Part shown: in pieces, positions 49,506 to 59,416 of the stretch | Numbering within the stretch: position 1 is the stretch's first letter | How the letters are laid out: every line of letters starts with the position of its first letter | Assembly: GCA_023231475.1 (NCBI GenBank) | Contig: JALJEE010001840.1 | Coordinates: 1 to 64,000 of the forward strand | DNA: 64,000 nucleotides | Direction: 5' to 3' | From: Seison nebaliae | Lineage: Eukaryota > Rotifera > Pararotatoria > Seisonacea > Seisonidae | Program-made: the position numbers and the translations under genes | The notes under the pieces: generated by a model | Databases searched by the model: none | Seen by the model: the letters and a program-made list of their open reading frames with translations, nothing else | What the model was told of the DNA's origin: nothing

Positions 49506-51558
49506 ATGATGGAAGACAATGAGGCAAACGAAGTCGAAGATTCAGTCAACATGGATGATGTTGCCGATGAAAAAAAAGAAGAATCACCAAATGAATCATT
49601 AAAAGAAGATAATGAAATGCAAATAGATGATCAACCTAATACATCGGATGAGAATGCACCTAAATCAGTAGACGATGTAGATCAGCTTCCCGAGGACAAA
49701 GCGGACGGTGAGGAAATAACGGATATTGAACAACAACCTATTGACGATGAAGCCGGTGATAACTCTCCAAATATGCAACAAATTGAATTAGATGATACAT
49801 CAAATGACTTTTACAATGATCAACGATTATTCCCGATAGTCATTCAAACTGAAAAAGATAGTCAAGCTAGCGAGACGAACGATTTTTCACCGGAACTAAG
49901 TATTCAAGACAAAGATTCACTGTTTCCTAAATCAATAAATACGGAGAAAAAAGTATTTGAAAGTGAATCGCAAGCATTCAATATTTCATTTGCACCGAAA
50001 ATAAAAAAGAAACTTATTTTAGTTACTATTCTTGGTTAATAATTAATTTCTTGTCTTAAGATAATTAATGATTGTGATTTTTTCCTACTGAAAACTATAG
50101 GTGAACGATATTCATATAAAACAACATTGTCGAAAATGTTAGCAAATGAATGTAATGGTGTTTATCTATCTCCTTTTCATCTGAAATATTGGGATTATTG
50201 GGCAGAGAATCGTCGATTAAAACATGCACAACCTATCCGAAATTATTACGCTTCTAGTAAAACATATAACTCCAATATGGTTCAACTAAACTGGAATCAA
50301 TCTGCACTGAAAAAACCTCCAATGACGAAAGAAGATGAATATGCTGCTCGAAAATTGAAATTGCAAGAAAATTATCACAAACTACTCAATAAAGATTATA
50401 AAGTTTCATCATAATTCTGCTTTTAATTATATGTATATTGTTCAACAGAGTGGCATTTTTGAACTTTTACAGAAAATTTTTAAAAGCGAATATGAACAAA
50501 AAGGAAAAACTTTATTCGTCCTGGATGATTTCTTCCTATCTCAGATAGATATCGAATATTTTTCAGATAAGGTGTCTCTTAATTCCTATGATTTTTTAAG
50601 TTCACTGATTTATGCAGGTAGGAAATATTGATATTGTGTTCGAAATTGGTTCTAGTGGTAGAGGAAAAATCAACAAAGATCGAATGGCCAGTGGACAAAT
50701 GTTTGAATTGAATAAGCAGAACAACCAATTTTTTGGCATGAAATCACATTTACACTATCGGAGTTTCCCCGTTAATTACCTTCCTCCAATATCCGACAGA
50801 ATAGCCGAGGAAGAAGAGACTCGAGGAAGATACAACGCAGAAGGAGAATTAATTGAAAAGACTACCGATTTTTATCCATATCATTATGTCGAAAATTACT
50901 TATCCTTCAATAACAAAACACAACTAACGGAAAAGGACAAGAATTTTTTGAAGAGTAGAAGGTTGAAAAGGACGATATGCTCCCGATTTTACAATGAAGA
51001 GATCCAACGGGAAATTAGATCCCCAGATGATATTGAACCATCAGATTTAGTAAGTTATCTAAAACATTATAAGCATTGTGTAACGAAGAAAGTTTTTTCT
51101 TTTCTTCAATTTATCAATGTTGATATTTAATTACGTTTTAGATCAAGAACAATAACGATTTAAAATGTATGTTAAATTGTATGATATATCATCTAAATAC
51201 TTATGTACCAACGTTGGAAGGATTTAATGAAATCGATCAATTATTTCCAGTTTATCTTAAAGATGTTGATAGAGATGTCGATGAACCAGAAGCACTTAAA
51301 ACATTATATAAACATTACACTAATTTCGATTTGGTAGATAATGGAGCCACGTTCACCAACATTCGCAAGACATATAAAACTCTTTCACGACAAATTCAAC
51401 AAAACTGCCAATCAAGCAATCCTTTTACTGCAAAAAATTTAATGGATATGCAGAATCAGAGTTCGATGAAAACCAAAAATCTAACAATTCCAAAAATTTT
51501 GAGAAAGCCTGTTCCTTCCGTTTCATTCGGAACAGTAAATGTTGTTGAAGTCGATTAG
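49506..51558 (+). CDS. Unrecognised protein with a degenerate P-loop, possibly adenylate-kinase-like
   Basis: Five exons: 49506-50034, 50101-50402, 50449-50571, 50618-51091, 51142-51558. They give 614 residues with consistent phases. Residues 1-150 are acidic and probably disordered. The first junction then creates LVTILGERYSYKTTLSKMLA, preceded by basic residues. This looks like a Walker A loop (ILGxPxSGKTT) in which the second Gly of GK is Tyr. About 110 residues later FVLDDFF resembles the VLDGFP element of adenylate kinases. The order suggests relation to the multi-domain AK8/AK9-type proteins, but the lid and NMP-binding arginines are not evident. The C-terminal 300 residues (SSGRGKINKDRM, DVDRDVDEPEALK) are unfamiliar. 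It could be an inactive nucleotide-kinase relative or something else. The ATG at 49506 is preceded by a TTG in frame. Confidence 0.65.
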
Positions 51559-51671
51559 ACCTCTTTCGATATCATCAATTGACGAAAATTTTTTTTCGAC
51601 GAACTGTAATTAAAATATGTTGAATAATTCATAAACTAATTTTTATGACTTATTGTTTTTCTAATTCAACT

Positions 51672-53040
51672 TATATTTCAATTTGGACAAGCTTTAATGA
51701 ATTGATCGAGGGAATCGCGGTTGATAGGTAGAGTGGAGATGGAATCGTATGTTGAGATGAAATTTTTAAAATCAGTTAGAGAAATGTTCCGAGATAACCC
51801 ATAGTATCTGACAGTGTATGTGAAAACAGAATGGGTGTGAAAAGGATGGATAACGGAAGGATGACTAGAGAGTGAGTCAGAATTGTTAAATTTATCATAG
51901 AGTGAAAAAATACGACGATATAGAAGAATCGGAAGTGGTAGGAAATTCATAATAGCGAAAAGAAGTGAGCGGATTATAAGCTCGGTCCAAAGACAGAAAA
52001 AAATGATGAGAGCATAGAAAGATCTCCAGAGAGTACAGTGGTAGCACTAGACTCCTGAATAGTGAAAGGCGGATGAGGAAAAGGACCGCATATCGATCAG
52101 CGAGCCAAGGAAGCGAGAGGAATGTTAGAGAACGAACGATTACCAGTTGAGAGCAACCAGGATATCGATTCGTTAATAGCAATCCCTCTTGGAAATAGGC
52201 AGGTGGTCGGAAAGAGATGAAAGGAAAGAATCTACGATATTTTCACAAGCGACAGCAGAGGAACATAGGTTGTCTCTAATTATGAAATGATCTATTCATG
52301 AGCTACTCATGTGTGATGTAAAAGTGATGGAATTTTCCTCGTACATTTGGTAGTCGATGAATTGGGAAGATGTGGAAGAGAGGAAAACGAAAAGACGATT
52401 GGAATCTTTTTGATATAACAGTTGAAGTCGTCAATTATAAAATCGGTCAATTGATACTTACCACCGGAAGGTCGACCAGAGCCATTATCAGAATCGAGGG
52501 GAGAAGCAGAGGTGTTGAAGCATACATGGTCGGCCATTTCAAGCCAAGATGGTTTCGAGTCAACGAGCCATGTCACTTAACAGAAGATGATGTCAAAACC
52601 AGAGAAAAAGGAAATAGAGTATCGGAGTTTGGTAGAACCATGCGTATTGAGAGAGAGCGGATATCGGTGGAAACGTCCAAAGATGAAGATCCTTTTGTGG
52701 TAGGAGAGGAATTATGCCATAAAGAGGTGACAGGATCGGAGATTAAAGTATCAGTTAAAGAGGAGTTTCTTTGGTGCGACCGCTGAAGGAGCACCTTTCT
52801 TGATAGTGATAGATTGATTGATAAATTCAATGCACCAATCGCGGAGGAAATCATTGGTGGTTGAGGAGAAGTAGAACGGACGCACGAACGTATTCTGTGG
52901 CCAAATGTATTCTGCGGCCATTTATCTACGGTGCAGCGGATGATAAAGGAGCAGGGAGTAGTTGGAGCTATGTATAGCAAATATGTAGAGAATGTAAAGA
53001 TATACGAAGAAGGCAATAACGAACTTTCCAATCTTTGATC
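51672..53040 (-). pseudogene. Gene-like region with disrupted frames, less A+T-rich than surroundings
   Basis: Several overlapping minus-strand frames (53031-52573, 52576-52307, 52182-51895, 51950-51678) are hydrophobic or Ser/Thr-rich and cannot be joined into one convincing product. A textbook donor, GGTGGTAAGTAT, lies on the minus strand near 52463, unlike the GTT donors of the other genes. The plus strand also has a 138-codon frame (52370-52786). The region ends with a possible tail-motif copy. It is best read as a decayed gene or transposon. No product is assigned. Confidence 0.35.
51678..51750 (-). repeat. Dispersed tail-motif copy C (divergent)
   Basis: Minus-strand STYDSISTLPINRDSLDQFI, then KACPN and a stop at 51678. 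It aligns with DSIPIDRDSV..L of copy A and PIDRESLAEL of copy B, but lacks the LINIGE..RNFF half. Like copies B and D it sits at a 3' end and follows hydrophobic frames. Confidence 0.4.
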
Positions 53041-53518
53041 AAAAAAAGTTAAACAGCCCTAACGAACAATAAGAACAGAAAATTGTGAAAAGAAATGAAA
53101 AACTCTTATATTGTTACTTCCGTCATCTGGGGGAAAGTGGGAATCGGGGGCAAAATGAGAAACGGAAAATCTCAAGTTGAAAATAGTGATTGTTTATATA
53201 TGTTAACAGTTTTTAACGGCAACTTGAATGATGATTTGCAAATATTTGAAGTATCTATATAAATCTTAAAAAGTTGTTTTATCATCACAATCACCAAAAA
53301 ATGGGCTATTTTTTTCTAGTATATGAACCGAATTATGAAATGTGTGAGAGTCTTTATTCTCCAATCAAATTTTTCTGTTTTTATTATTCTCTACGTCTTC
53401 CTGAATCGTATCCGGATGCTGTTCAGTTAATATCAAACTTCTCTATTGATTCTTTATATTCCTGAGACTCTGAAGAACGAATTAACTTCAGGAAAGAATC
53501 TTATCATCATCCTGTAAA

Positions 53519-53579
53519 CATTTGAACGTCTTGAGAACGTTTTTTTGATGTATATAAACGTTAAAAGAACGTTCAAATG
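53519..53579. repeat. Imperfect hairpin inside the element
   Basis: CATTTGAACGT at 53519 pairs with ACGTTCAAATG at 53569, and inner AACGTTT/AAACGTT segments extend the stem to about 24 nt per arm. The size is like a small-RNA precursor or a nested inverted repeat. Confidence 0.5.
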
Positions 53580-53590
53580 CCAACAGGGCA

Positions 53591-53611
53591 ATAACTCTTC
53601 GAAAGAGTTAT
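53591..53611. repeat. Perfect hairpin
   Basis: ATAACTCTT and AAGAGTTAT form a perfect 9-bp stem with a 3-nt loop, 12 bp after the larger hairpin. Confidence 0.6.
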
Positions 53612-54070
53612 CATATTTTCTATTTAATTTGCCCCGTGGAGATTTGATATAATAAAAAAAAAAAAAAAAAAGTATAGAACCATTTTAAGAGAAAAGCAAA
53701 AATTTTTCGACAAAAATTTTGGATAAGAATGCACAGTAATTTTCAGTATAAATAATTTTTTTTGCACTACTTTGACGCTGATATATATTTAAATTTTCTT
53801 GCCGCTTTTCATATATGAAAATTCCCTAAAATAAATATCCGACGAGAACTGAATATTGTTCTTTAATTGCGAATTCAGTAAAATAGTTTCTTTCAGACAT
53901 GAAGAAAAAGAATCACCAAAGAACCGGGAAAGGCGGTTACTCTGCTTGATTTCAATTAGGACGATGAATAACATTTAATTTTTGACAGTTCCATGATTTT
54001 ATTTGTGGTAAAAAAAATTTCGCACATTACCCCATTGATTACTTTAACAGTATCTCGACTAATATAATTA

Positions 54071-54119
54071 TATTAGTCTTAAGACTAATAATTATGAAAA
54101 GCGGGCCGCTTTAAGCGGC
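54071..54119. repeat. Two adjacent palindromes
   Basis: TATTAGTCTTAAGACTAATA (54071-54090) is a perfect 20-bp palindrome. GCCGCTT-T-AAGCGGC (54105-54119) follows and is strikingly G+C-rich for this region. Both lie just inside the right terminal repeat. Confidence 0.7.
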
Positions 54120-54194
54120 AAGGAAGCTTAACAAAAAATTGTTAAAGTTAACATATGAAGTATCGCCATTTTTCCATTTTGCCCCAGATCACGG

Positions 54195-54909
54195 TATTGC
54201 AGTTTAAGAAGATCCGATGATGAAAACGAGTTCGATTCTTAGAATATAAAATATAAAATATCTGAATACTAAGAAACTACATGCAAGAAAACAGATAAAA
54301 ACTTCCCTCCTCAAATAGGTAAGGTAACAATTTTGAAATACCCAAGAGTTATCTAAACAATTCGCTAAATACGACGTTATTACTCTCATGCAATTCTGTA
54401 ATGTATGTCATGTAGAAACTTGTAGGAAACAGTAACAGGTCATAAAGGGTTGTAATTTGACTTTAATATAATATAACAATTCTCCTGGTCATCAAAACAA
54501 CAACTGTGAAAGCATGTTTTCTTATCTATTAATGGAAGTTAATTCTGAGAATATGGAATAGAACCATCATGGAAGTTTTATAACAAATTATTCAGTATAT
54601 TTGGAATAAGGAAATGATGCAATTTATATGTGACTTTTATGAAGAATTATTATTAAATTATGTTTATATGATATATTGGCTAATGGTTAATATAGGTTCT
54701 TTGCAGTAACTGTCCACAGAAGATTTGGACAGACAATTGGCGGAATGTTGAGAATCAAAATAGAATTTCTTTATTAAAACAGTCAATAAATAAATGTAGA
54801 CAAAATTTCACATAGCTCGCTGAAAAAAAAAGTTGAAAAAGTTCGAAAAATAATTCTGAAAGATCCATCTTATTTAAACCATTGAATAATTAAAGGAATA
54901 AAGATACGA
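54195..54909. other. Gene-free interval
   Basis: About 700 bp, A+T-rich. A 61-codon hydrophobic frame (54389-54204, minus) has no support. The right end is the 3' region of the next gene. Confidence 0.4.
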
Positions 54910-55449
54910 TTACATATTCTCTCGTAACATCTTACTCATGTTATGTGCCCAGCAATCGAATGAATTCTTTTCCCTTAGAAGTTTGTCAATGTTTCTATAA
55001 GAAGTTAAGCATGCATTGGCACAATTAACATCTGATTCGTCCACCTGAAACATTAAAAGGAAATACGAAAAAGAAAAGTTGAGAATGAGAAAAACCACAT
55101 ATTCCATGCACACTGAGCAAGCGATGATGCATTCGTTTTGTACTATTTGTTCAGCATCAGATATCTCCGGATGATTGTGTTGAGCATAACGGATGATTGC
55201 GTTGGCCAATTGTTGACCATTGATTTCATCAAAAATGTTTTCAGTATTTTTCATGAGATTGTTCTTCGATGGTTCCTTGATATAAGAGAGTAACTTGAAT
55301 CGACGATCGGCACTAATCGGGAGATTGCCATTCCTTTTGTATGGTGTATAGATTGAGTTACCTAGAATGGACATTTTTTTTTGTGATGGTTTCATCTCTG
55401 TTGCAGAGAATGTGAAACAGATCACCACGAAACAGATAAATAATTTCAT
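54910..55449 (-). CDS. Small secreted protein with six C-terminal cysteines
   Basis: Two exons, 55449-55096 and 55044-54910, giving 162 residues. The intron (51 nt) is a multiple of three and stop-free, but its translation is a hydrophobic run unlike the flanks and its ends are canonical GT..TTTCAG. The ATG at 55449 begins a good signal peptide (MKLFICFVVICFTFSATEM). A KRNG dibasic site follows near residue 40. The C-terminal half has cysteines in ECIIACSVC, NCANAC and FDCW. A signal peptide, basic cleavage sites and six cysteines suggest a processed peptide or small extracellular protein. I do not recognise the family. The preceding segment, GQQLANAIIRYAQHNHPEIS, is helical. Confidence 0.65.
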   Translation of the reverse strand: MKLFICFVVICFTFSATEMKPSQKKMSILGNSIYTPYKRNGNLPISADRRFKLLSYIKEPSKNNLMKNTENIFDEINGQQLANAIIRYAQHNHPEISDAEQIVQNECIIACSVCMEYVVFLILNFSFSYFLLMFQVDESDVNCANACLTSYRNIDKLLREKNSFDCWAHNMSKMLRENM

Positions 55450-56265
55450 CTCACTCTTTTGAACAGACGAACACACTTTTATCGAAAATAAGAGAAAATG
55501 AAAATCGAATAATATTGAAAATAAAAGATGTCCGAATTAAGAACGGAGAAAAATAAGGAGGTAATCATTATCAGGTCGAATGTAATTGCGACAGAACTAT
55601 ATAGTGATTCGTTCCTCCCCCCCTTTTCCACTATTGCCAGATAAATAAAAAAAGATAGTTTTATGGGTTGAACTTATCAGTTATGAAGAGTCGCAAAGAA
55701 GAAAATATTGACGAGTGGAAAAGTTGAAAATTCGATCAGCTTAATCTAACTTGCACAAAAATAGAATGGCTGCTAATGATCATAGAATTAGTGAATACAA
55801 TGTTTATTAGAAATGGAATATGAAATAAGAAATCATTAGGTTTTATTAATTTATGAATAAAATTTTGTCTCACTGCTTAAGTGACGCATGAAAATATGTC
55901 ATACAAGATATATCGTAGGATACCATATATAATTATATGTATATGTGTGTGATTGGCACCATAATTGAGCGTACATTTATGAATATTGCAATGTACAATT
56001 GAAAATACGACGACTTAGTCAAATCGATATCATGATTTCAAAACAACTTACGTAATGTGGACGTAAGTCGACCTACGGAAAATTTGTGCGAGTTGCTTTT
56101 GCTTGTCATCACGTTGGTGGAGACCTACCGTGAAAATGTAAATAATTAATGCATTAAGTAACAATTTAATATTTGAAAGAATTGCTTTCACCGAATGAAC
56201 ACTATATTCGTCATCACGAAATCGAAGAAATGAGAATAATCAAATACGATATAATCGATGCTTAA
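55450..56265. other. Gene-free interval
   Basis: About 800 bp containing the upstream region of the secreted-peptide gene and the 3' region of the next gene. A pyrimidine-rich CCCCCCC tract lies near 55617. Nothing else stands out. Confidence 0.4.
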
Positions 56266-58680
56266 TTACTTAGAAGAAGCAAGAAATGTGTTATCGGAAC
56301 GAAAGAAATGAAAAGCGATGATAATATATGAGAATGTTTTGATGGAAAGCAGGAAAAATGATAAAAAATTACCAACAGTTCGTTTATGTTTTCGTGAAAA
56401 GAAGCGACGAAATTGTTTGCGCTTGAAAGGAAAGCAAGATTTCCCACCGGATTTCTCCAATTCCACACTACGATCATCGGTAAGCGAGCAAACGTTTCCA
56501 GTTAAATTGTTCGATTGTTCATTACAATTCTCAATCTTATCACTTTCGACGTCAATTCCTAAATGTTTATTCATATAATTCGTCAATTCATTGCCATTTA
56601 TCAGTTTGAAAGGATTTAGTTTTGTTATATTGCCATCTGCGCTCTCATTTTTATCGATAGGGCTATCTTCACTTATTAATAACTGATTTTCATCTGTACA
56701 TGCATCATACAAGTAACTGGCATGACAACATAACGGTTTGTGAATTAATGAACTACGCACCGAATAATTCTTCTGAATAGATTTGTTTGGTCTGTTTGTC
56801 GACTGATGAAGTGAGGTTATCATGAAATTCGTTCCATTCGTTCTCCTCTCTGTCGATTGGGTTACTTTCAATTTTCTGTAAAAAAGATCATTCTTAATAT
56901 TCGGATTGATTCCATTTGATTCAGACACAATTGGTTTGACGTCAAATCTCATATAGAATCGTCCATCACATTCATTCGAATTAATTGAACTACTACTTCT
57001 GTGACCGTTGTAAGACACATCGTTAATTTCTAATTTATTTTTTCGCGACTCGAATAACGAAGAAGATGATGAGATAACAGAATTCCTTCTTTCGACATCG
57101 TCGTTCCTGGAGAAGCGCAAAATCTCTCTTTCATGCCAACGATTCATCAACATCATATTGTTATTCATAATTTTCATCTTGTTCGAACTCATTAAAGGAC
57201 GATTCGTTTCTTTCCTCATTTCTAATTCGAACGATATTGGATCATTGTTCGAAAATCGATTTGCCCGAGAAAGTGACGTTGATGATCTCTCTGATGATGT
57301 TAGAGATGTTGATGATGAAGATGATGTTAATGGTGATAATAATACTTTGTTTGATTGTTTTATTTTTGTTGATAAAAGTTCATCCATTGCTTCCTCCCGA
57401 TGACATGAATTGGAATAAAATTCGATCATTTCCGGGTTCGATTGTGTATCGGAGGATGAGGATGGTGGCGATACGTTCATTGATGTAGATATTTGAGAAG
57501 ATGGAGACGAAGGAGGTGATGATATTTCACTAATTTTCGAATTAATTGACGACAATGAAGCAAAACTCAAATTCATATTTTGACATATTGATGATGGCAT
57601 ATTAAGAATATTGTTGCTCCCAATCATTTCTTCTTCTCCTTCTAATATATCAAAATGAATATTTGATAAATTAGTTTCTAAGTGAACTAATGATTCATTT
57701 CTTATTTCTTCTTCACAATTCATTTTATTTTCTTCATCATAATCACAGGAAAATTTCATGCGAATTATTGAAGATTCGTCGTTTGGTGATGCCGATGTTG
57801 CCGCCGTTCCGGCAATTACAGAAGAACGATTTTCCGACTTTCTAGCCAATAGTTTATTTTGCTCTTGGACGTTTGTCAATGAAGTATGAGTCAATTGTTC
57901 ATCTGTAATTGTCGAACCACAATTGTTCAAACGAACATTTATTATGTTCATCTCCGAGGCAAATCGCACCATTTTTTCTTGACGGAATTGCGTAATGACT
58001 CCGAGCTCTTTTGTCATTGAGACATTGTTAAGGGACATTTCCCCAACCGAATTTCTACTCGTAATATTCCCTATTGGGAGTACATTAGAATTTATATCTG
58101 TCATTCCACTCATCATCAAGATATTCGGACAACTTGCAGATATGTCGGTAATTGATCCGAAATTCTTTTGATAATTTTCAAATTCCCTTTCTTGTCTCAA
58201 CAACTCTGGTGGCAATGACATACAGACGTTACTTACCGTATTGTTGTCATCCTCATCTTCATTGTCTAGATAGTCATTCGGTTCATTCATATTATTCTTC
58301 ATATGAAACGCTCGCTTTTCTCCCTGAGATTGAAGAACGTATTCGTGTCTGCTAAGTGAAGAAGTCGTATCCATCGAAGATTGCAAAGACGAAGGACCAT
58401 ATGGTGAGAACGTATGAGTTGAACGTGACAACAGCGAAGTTCGTCGTCTTTGTGACATCTTGAGTACATCGGTAGGAAGTGTGTTGAAAGAGAACGAGAA
58501 TTTCATATTTGCTAATTTTTCAATATTCATTTTTCGATTTTCTATTAAACTATAAATATTTGCGCTATTCGTTAGGAAATCATTGTAATAATTTTGATTG
58601 GAAAACTCGTTGGAAAAATAGATATCGTCGTTACTATCGTCATAGTATTTCATTCTTTTATTCATTAATTGATTATTCAT
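56266..58680 (-). CDS. Large disordered Ser/Asn-rich protein, unrecognised
   Basis: Open for 804 codons from ATG at 58680. The composition is Ser/Asn/Met/Glu-rich, with poly-Ser stretches (SSPPSSPSSQ, SSSSTSLTSS), which suggests intrinsic disorder. Noticeable segments are LRQEREFENYQKNFGSITD, WHEREILRFSRND, and a basic block near the end, KRKQFRRFFSRKHKRT. After this block the frame turns abruptly hydrophobic at a GTAATT, so the last roughly 35 codons may be a read-through intron with the true 3' exon nearby. It could be a cytoskeletal or signalling scaffold, but nothing identifies it. No transmembrane segment or catalytic motif is seen. Confidence 0.65.
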   Translation of the reverse strand: MNNQLMNKRMKYYDDSNDDIYFSNEFSNQNYYNDFLTNSANIYSLIENRKMNIEKLANMKFSFSFNTLPTDVLKMSQRRRTSLLSRSTHTFSPYGPSSLQSSMDTTSSLSRHEYVLQSQGEKRAFHMKNNMNEPNDYLDNEDEDDNNTVSNVCMSLPPELLRQEREFENYQKNFGSITDISASCPNILMMSGMTDINSNVLPIGNITSRNSVGEMSLNNVSMTKELGVITQFRQEKMVRFASEMNIINVRLNNCGSTITDEQLTHTSLTNVQEQNKLLARKSENRSSVIAGTAATSASPNDESSIIRMKFSCDYDEENKMNCEEEIRNESLVHLETNLSNIHFDILEGEEEMIGSNNILNMPSSICQNMNLSFASLSSINSKISEISSPPSSPSSQISTSMNVSPPSSSSDTQSNPEMIEFYSNSCHREEAMDELLSTKIKQSNKVLLSPLTSSSSSTSLTSSERSSTSLSRANRFSNNDPISFELEMRKETNRPLMSSNKMKIMNNNMMLMNRWHEREILRFSRNDDVERRNSVISSSSSLFESRKNKLEINDVSYNGHRSSSSINSNECDGRFYMRFDVKPIVSESNGINPNIKNDLFYRKLKVTQSTERRTNGTNFMITSLHQSTNRPNKSIQKNYSVRSSLIHKPLCCHASYLYDACTDENQLLISEDSPIDKNESADGNITKLNPFKLINGNELTNYMNKHLGIDVESDKIENCNEQSNNLTGNVCSLTDDRSVELEKSGGKSCFPFKRKQFRRFFSRKHKRTVGNFLSFFLLSIKTFSYIIIAFHFFRSDNTFLASSK

Positions 58681-59157
58681 TTATCATTAAATAATGTTGA
58701 CAAATGATAGGAGTTGATTGGAAATAAAAAAGTTTCACGATTATTCAAATTCTTTTTGAGGTCTACTCATCAAATGTCGAAATATTAATGAAATTTCAAA
58801 GACATTCATATAGAATATTTGAGATTACTATAATTCTTCGATACACTGAATAGATATTTGGTTCGATTGAATAATATTTATAGAAAATAATATTTCTTCC
58901 AAAATAATTTGTTAGAAATGAATATTAAACTGATGGTTTTGATGATGATTGTACTGTTTAATTAAAAGTTTTTTGATTGAACATCGACAAAAGCATCATT
59001 TTCAAGTCGACTCTTTACGTCAAAATATTTGAACGACTAAATGTTGTCAAACTTCAAATTTATTATAAATGAATTTTGTATTTGAACAATGATTATCTGC
59101 AAATAAATGTTGAAAAATTTAATAAGCATACCCTTGGTAAAATTACAATAAACGACA
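58681..59157. other. Divergent spacer
   Basis: About 480 bp upstream of the disordered-protein gene. No gene recognised. Confidence 0.4.
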
Positions 59158-59166
59158 TATATAAAA
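59158..59166 (+). promoter_or_regulatory. TATA-box-like element
   Basis: TATATAAAA, one of the cleaner TATA matches in the window, lies about 250 bp before a candidate first exon at 59417. Function is inferred. Confidence 0.3.
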
Positions 59167-59416
59167 CTTAAGACCGACGACTACTGACAGATATGTTGAG
59201 TTGAATAGTTAATACCAAAAAATTCGAAAATTTTCTTTCTTGCTTTATTTCGCTATTTGGAGATAGAAGACCGAAGTAATTTTAGGTCATACTCCTACGT
59301 CGAAGTTACATCTGTTAGTATATCGCATCCACATTTACTTTATTCAACAAGATTATGATGAGAAAATTTTGGATAGTTGTGAAACGAACTACCCAGCACT
59401 TTATTTTAATTAAGTT

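Larger units (their letters stand above)
53120..54194. mobile_element. Non-autonomous DNA transposon-like element with terminal inverted repeats
   Basis: The left end CCGTCATCTGGGGGAAAGTG (53120) and the reverse complement of the right end, CCGTGATCTGGGGCAAAATG (from 54194), match at 22 of 29 positions. The 1,075-bp interior has no transposase frame. It contains a poly-A run (53654-53671) and several hairpins. The left end continues into GGGGGCAAAATGAG, so the GGGGCAAAAT word occurs near both ends. No clean target-site duplication is visible. Confidence 0.55.

Noticed and set aside
50572-50631. Read-through frame VSLNSYDFLSSLIYAGRKY as coding
   Set aside because: Keeping it breaks the phase with the following exon. 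Treating 50572-50617 as an intron restores a continuous 614-residue frame.
52370-52786. 138-codon plus-strand frame
   Set aside because: Opposite to longer minus-strand frames with a strong donor. No recognisable domain and a highly charged, low-information composition, so no CDS is claimed on either strand.
54204-54389. 61-codon hydrophobic minus-strand frame
   Set aside because: It begins just outside the inverted-repeat element, with no acceptor, homology or poly-A context.
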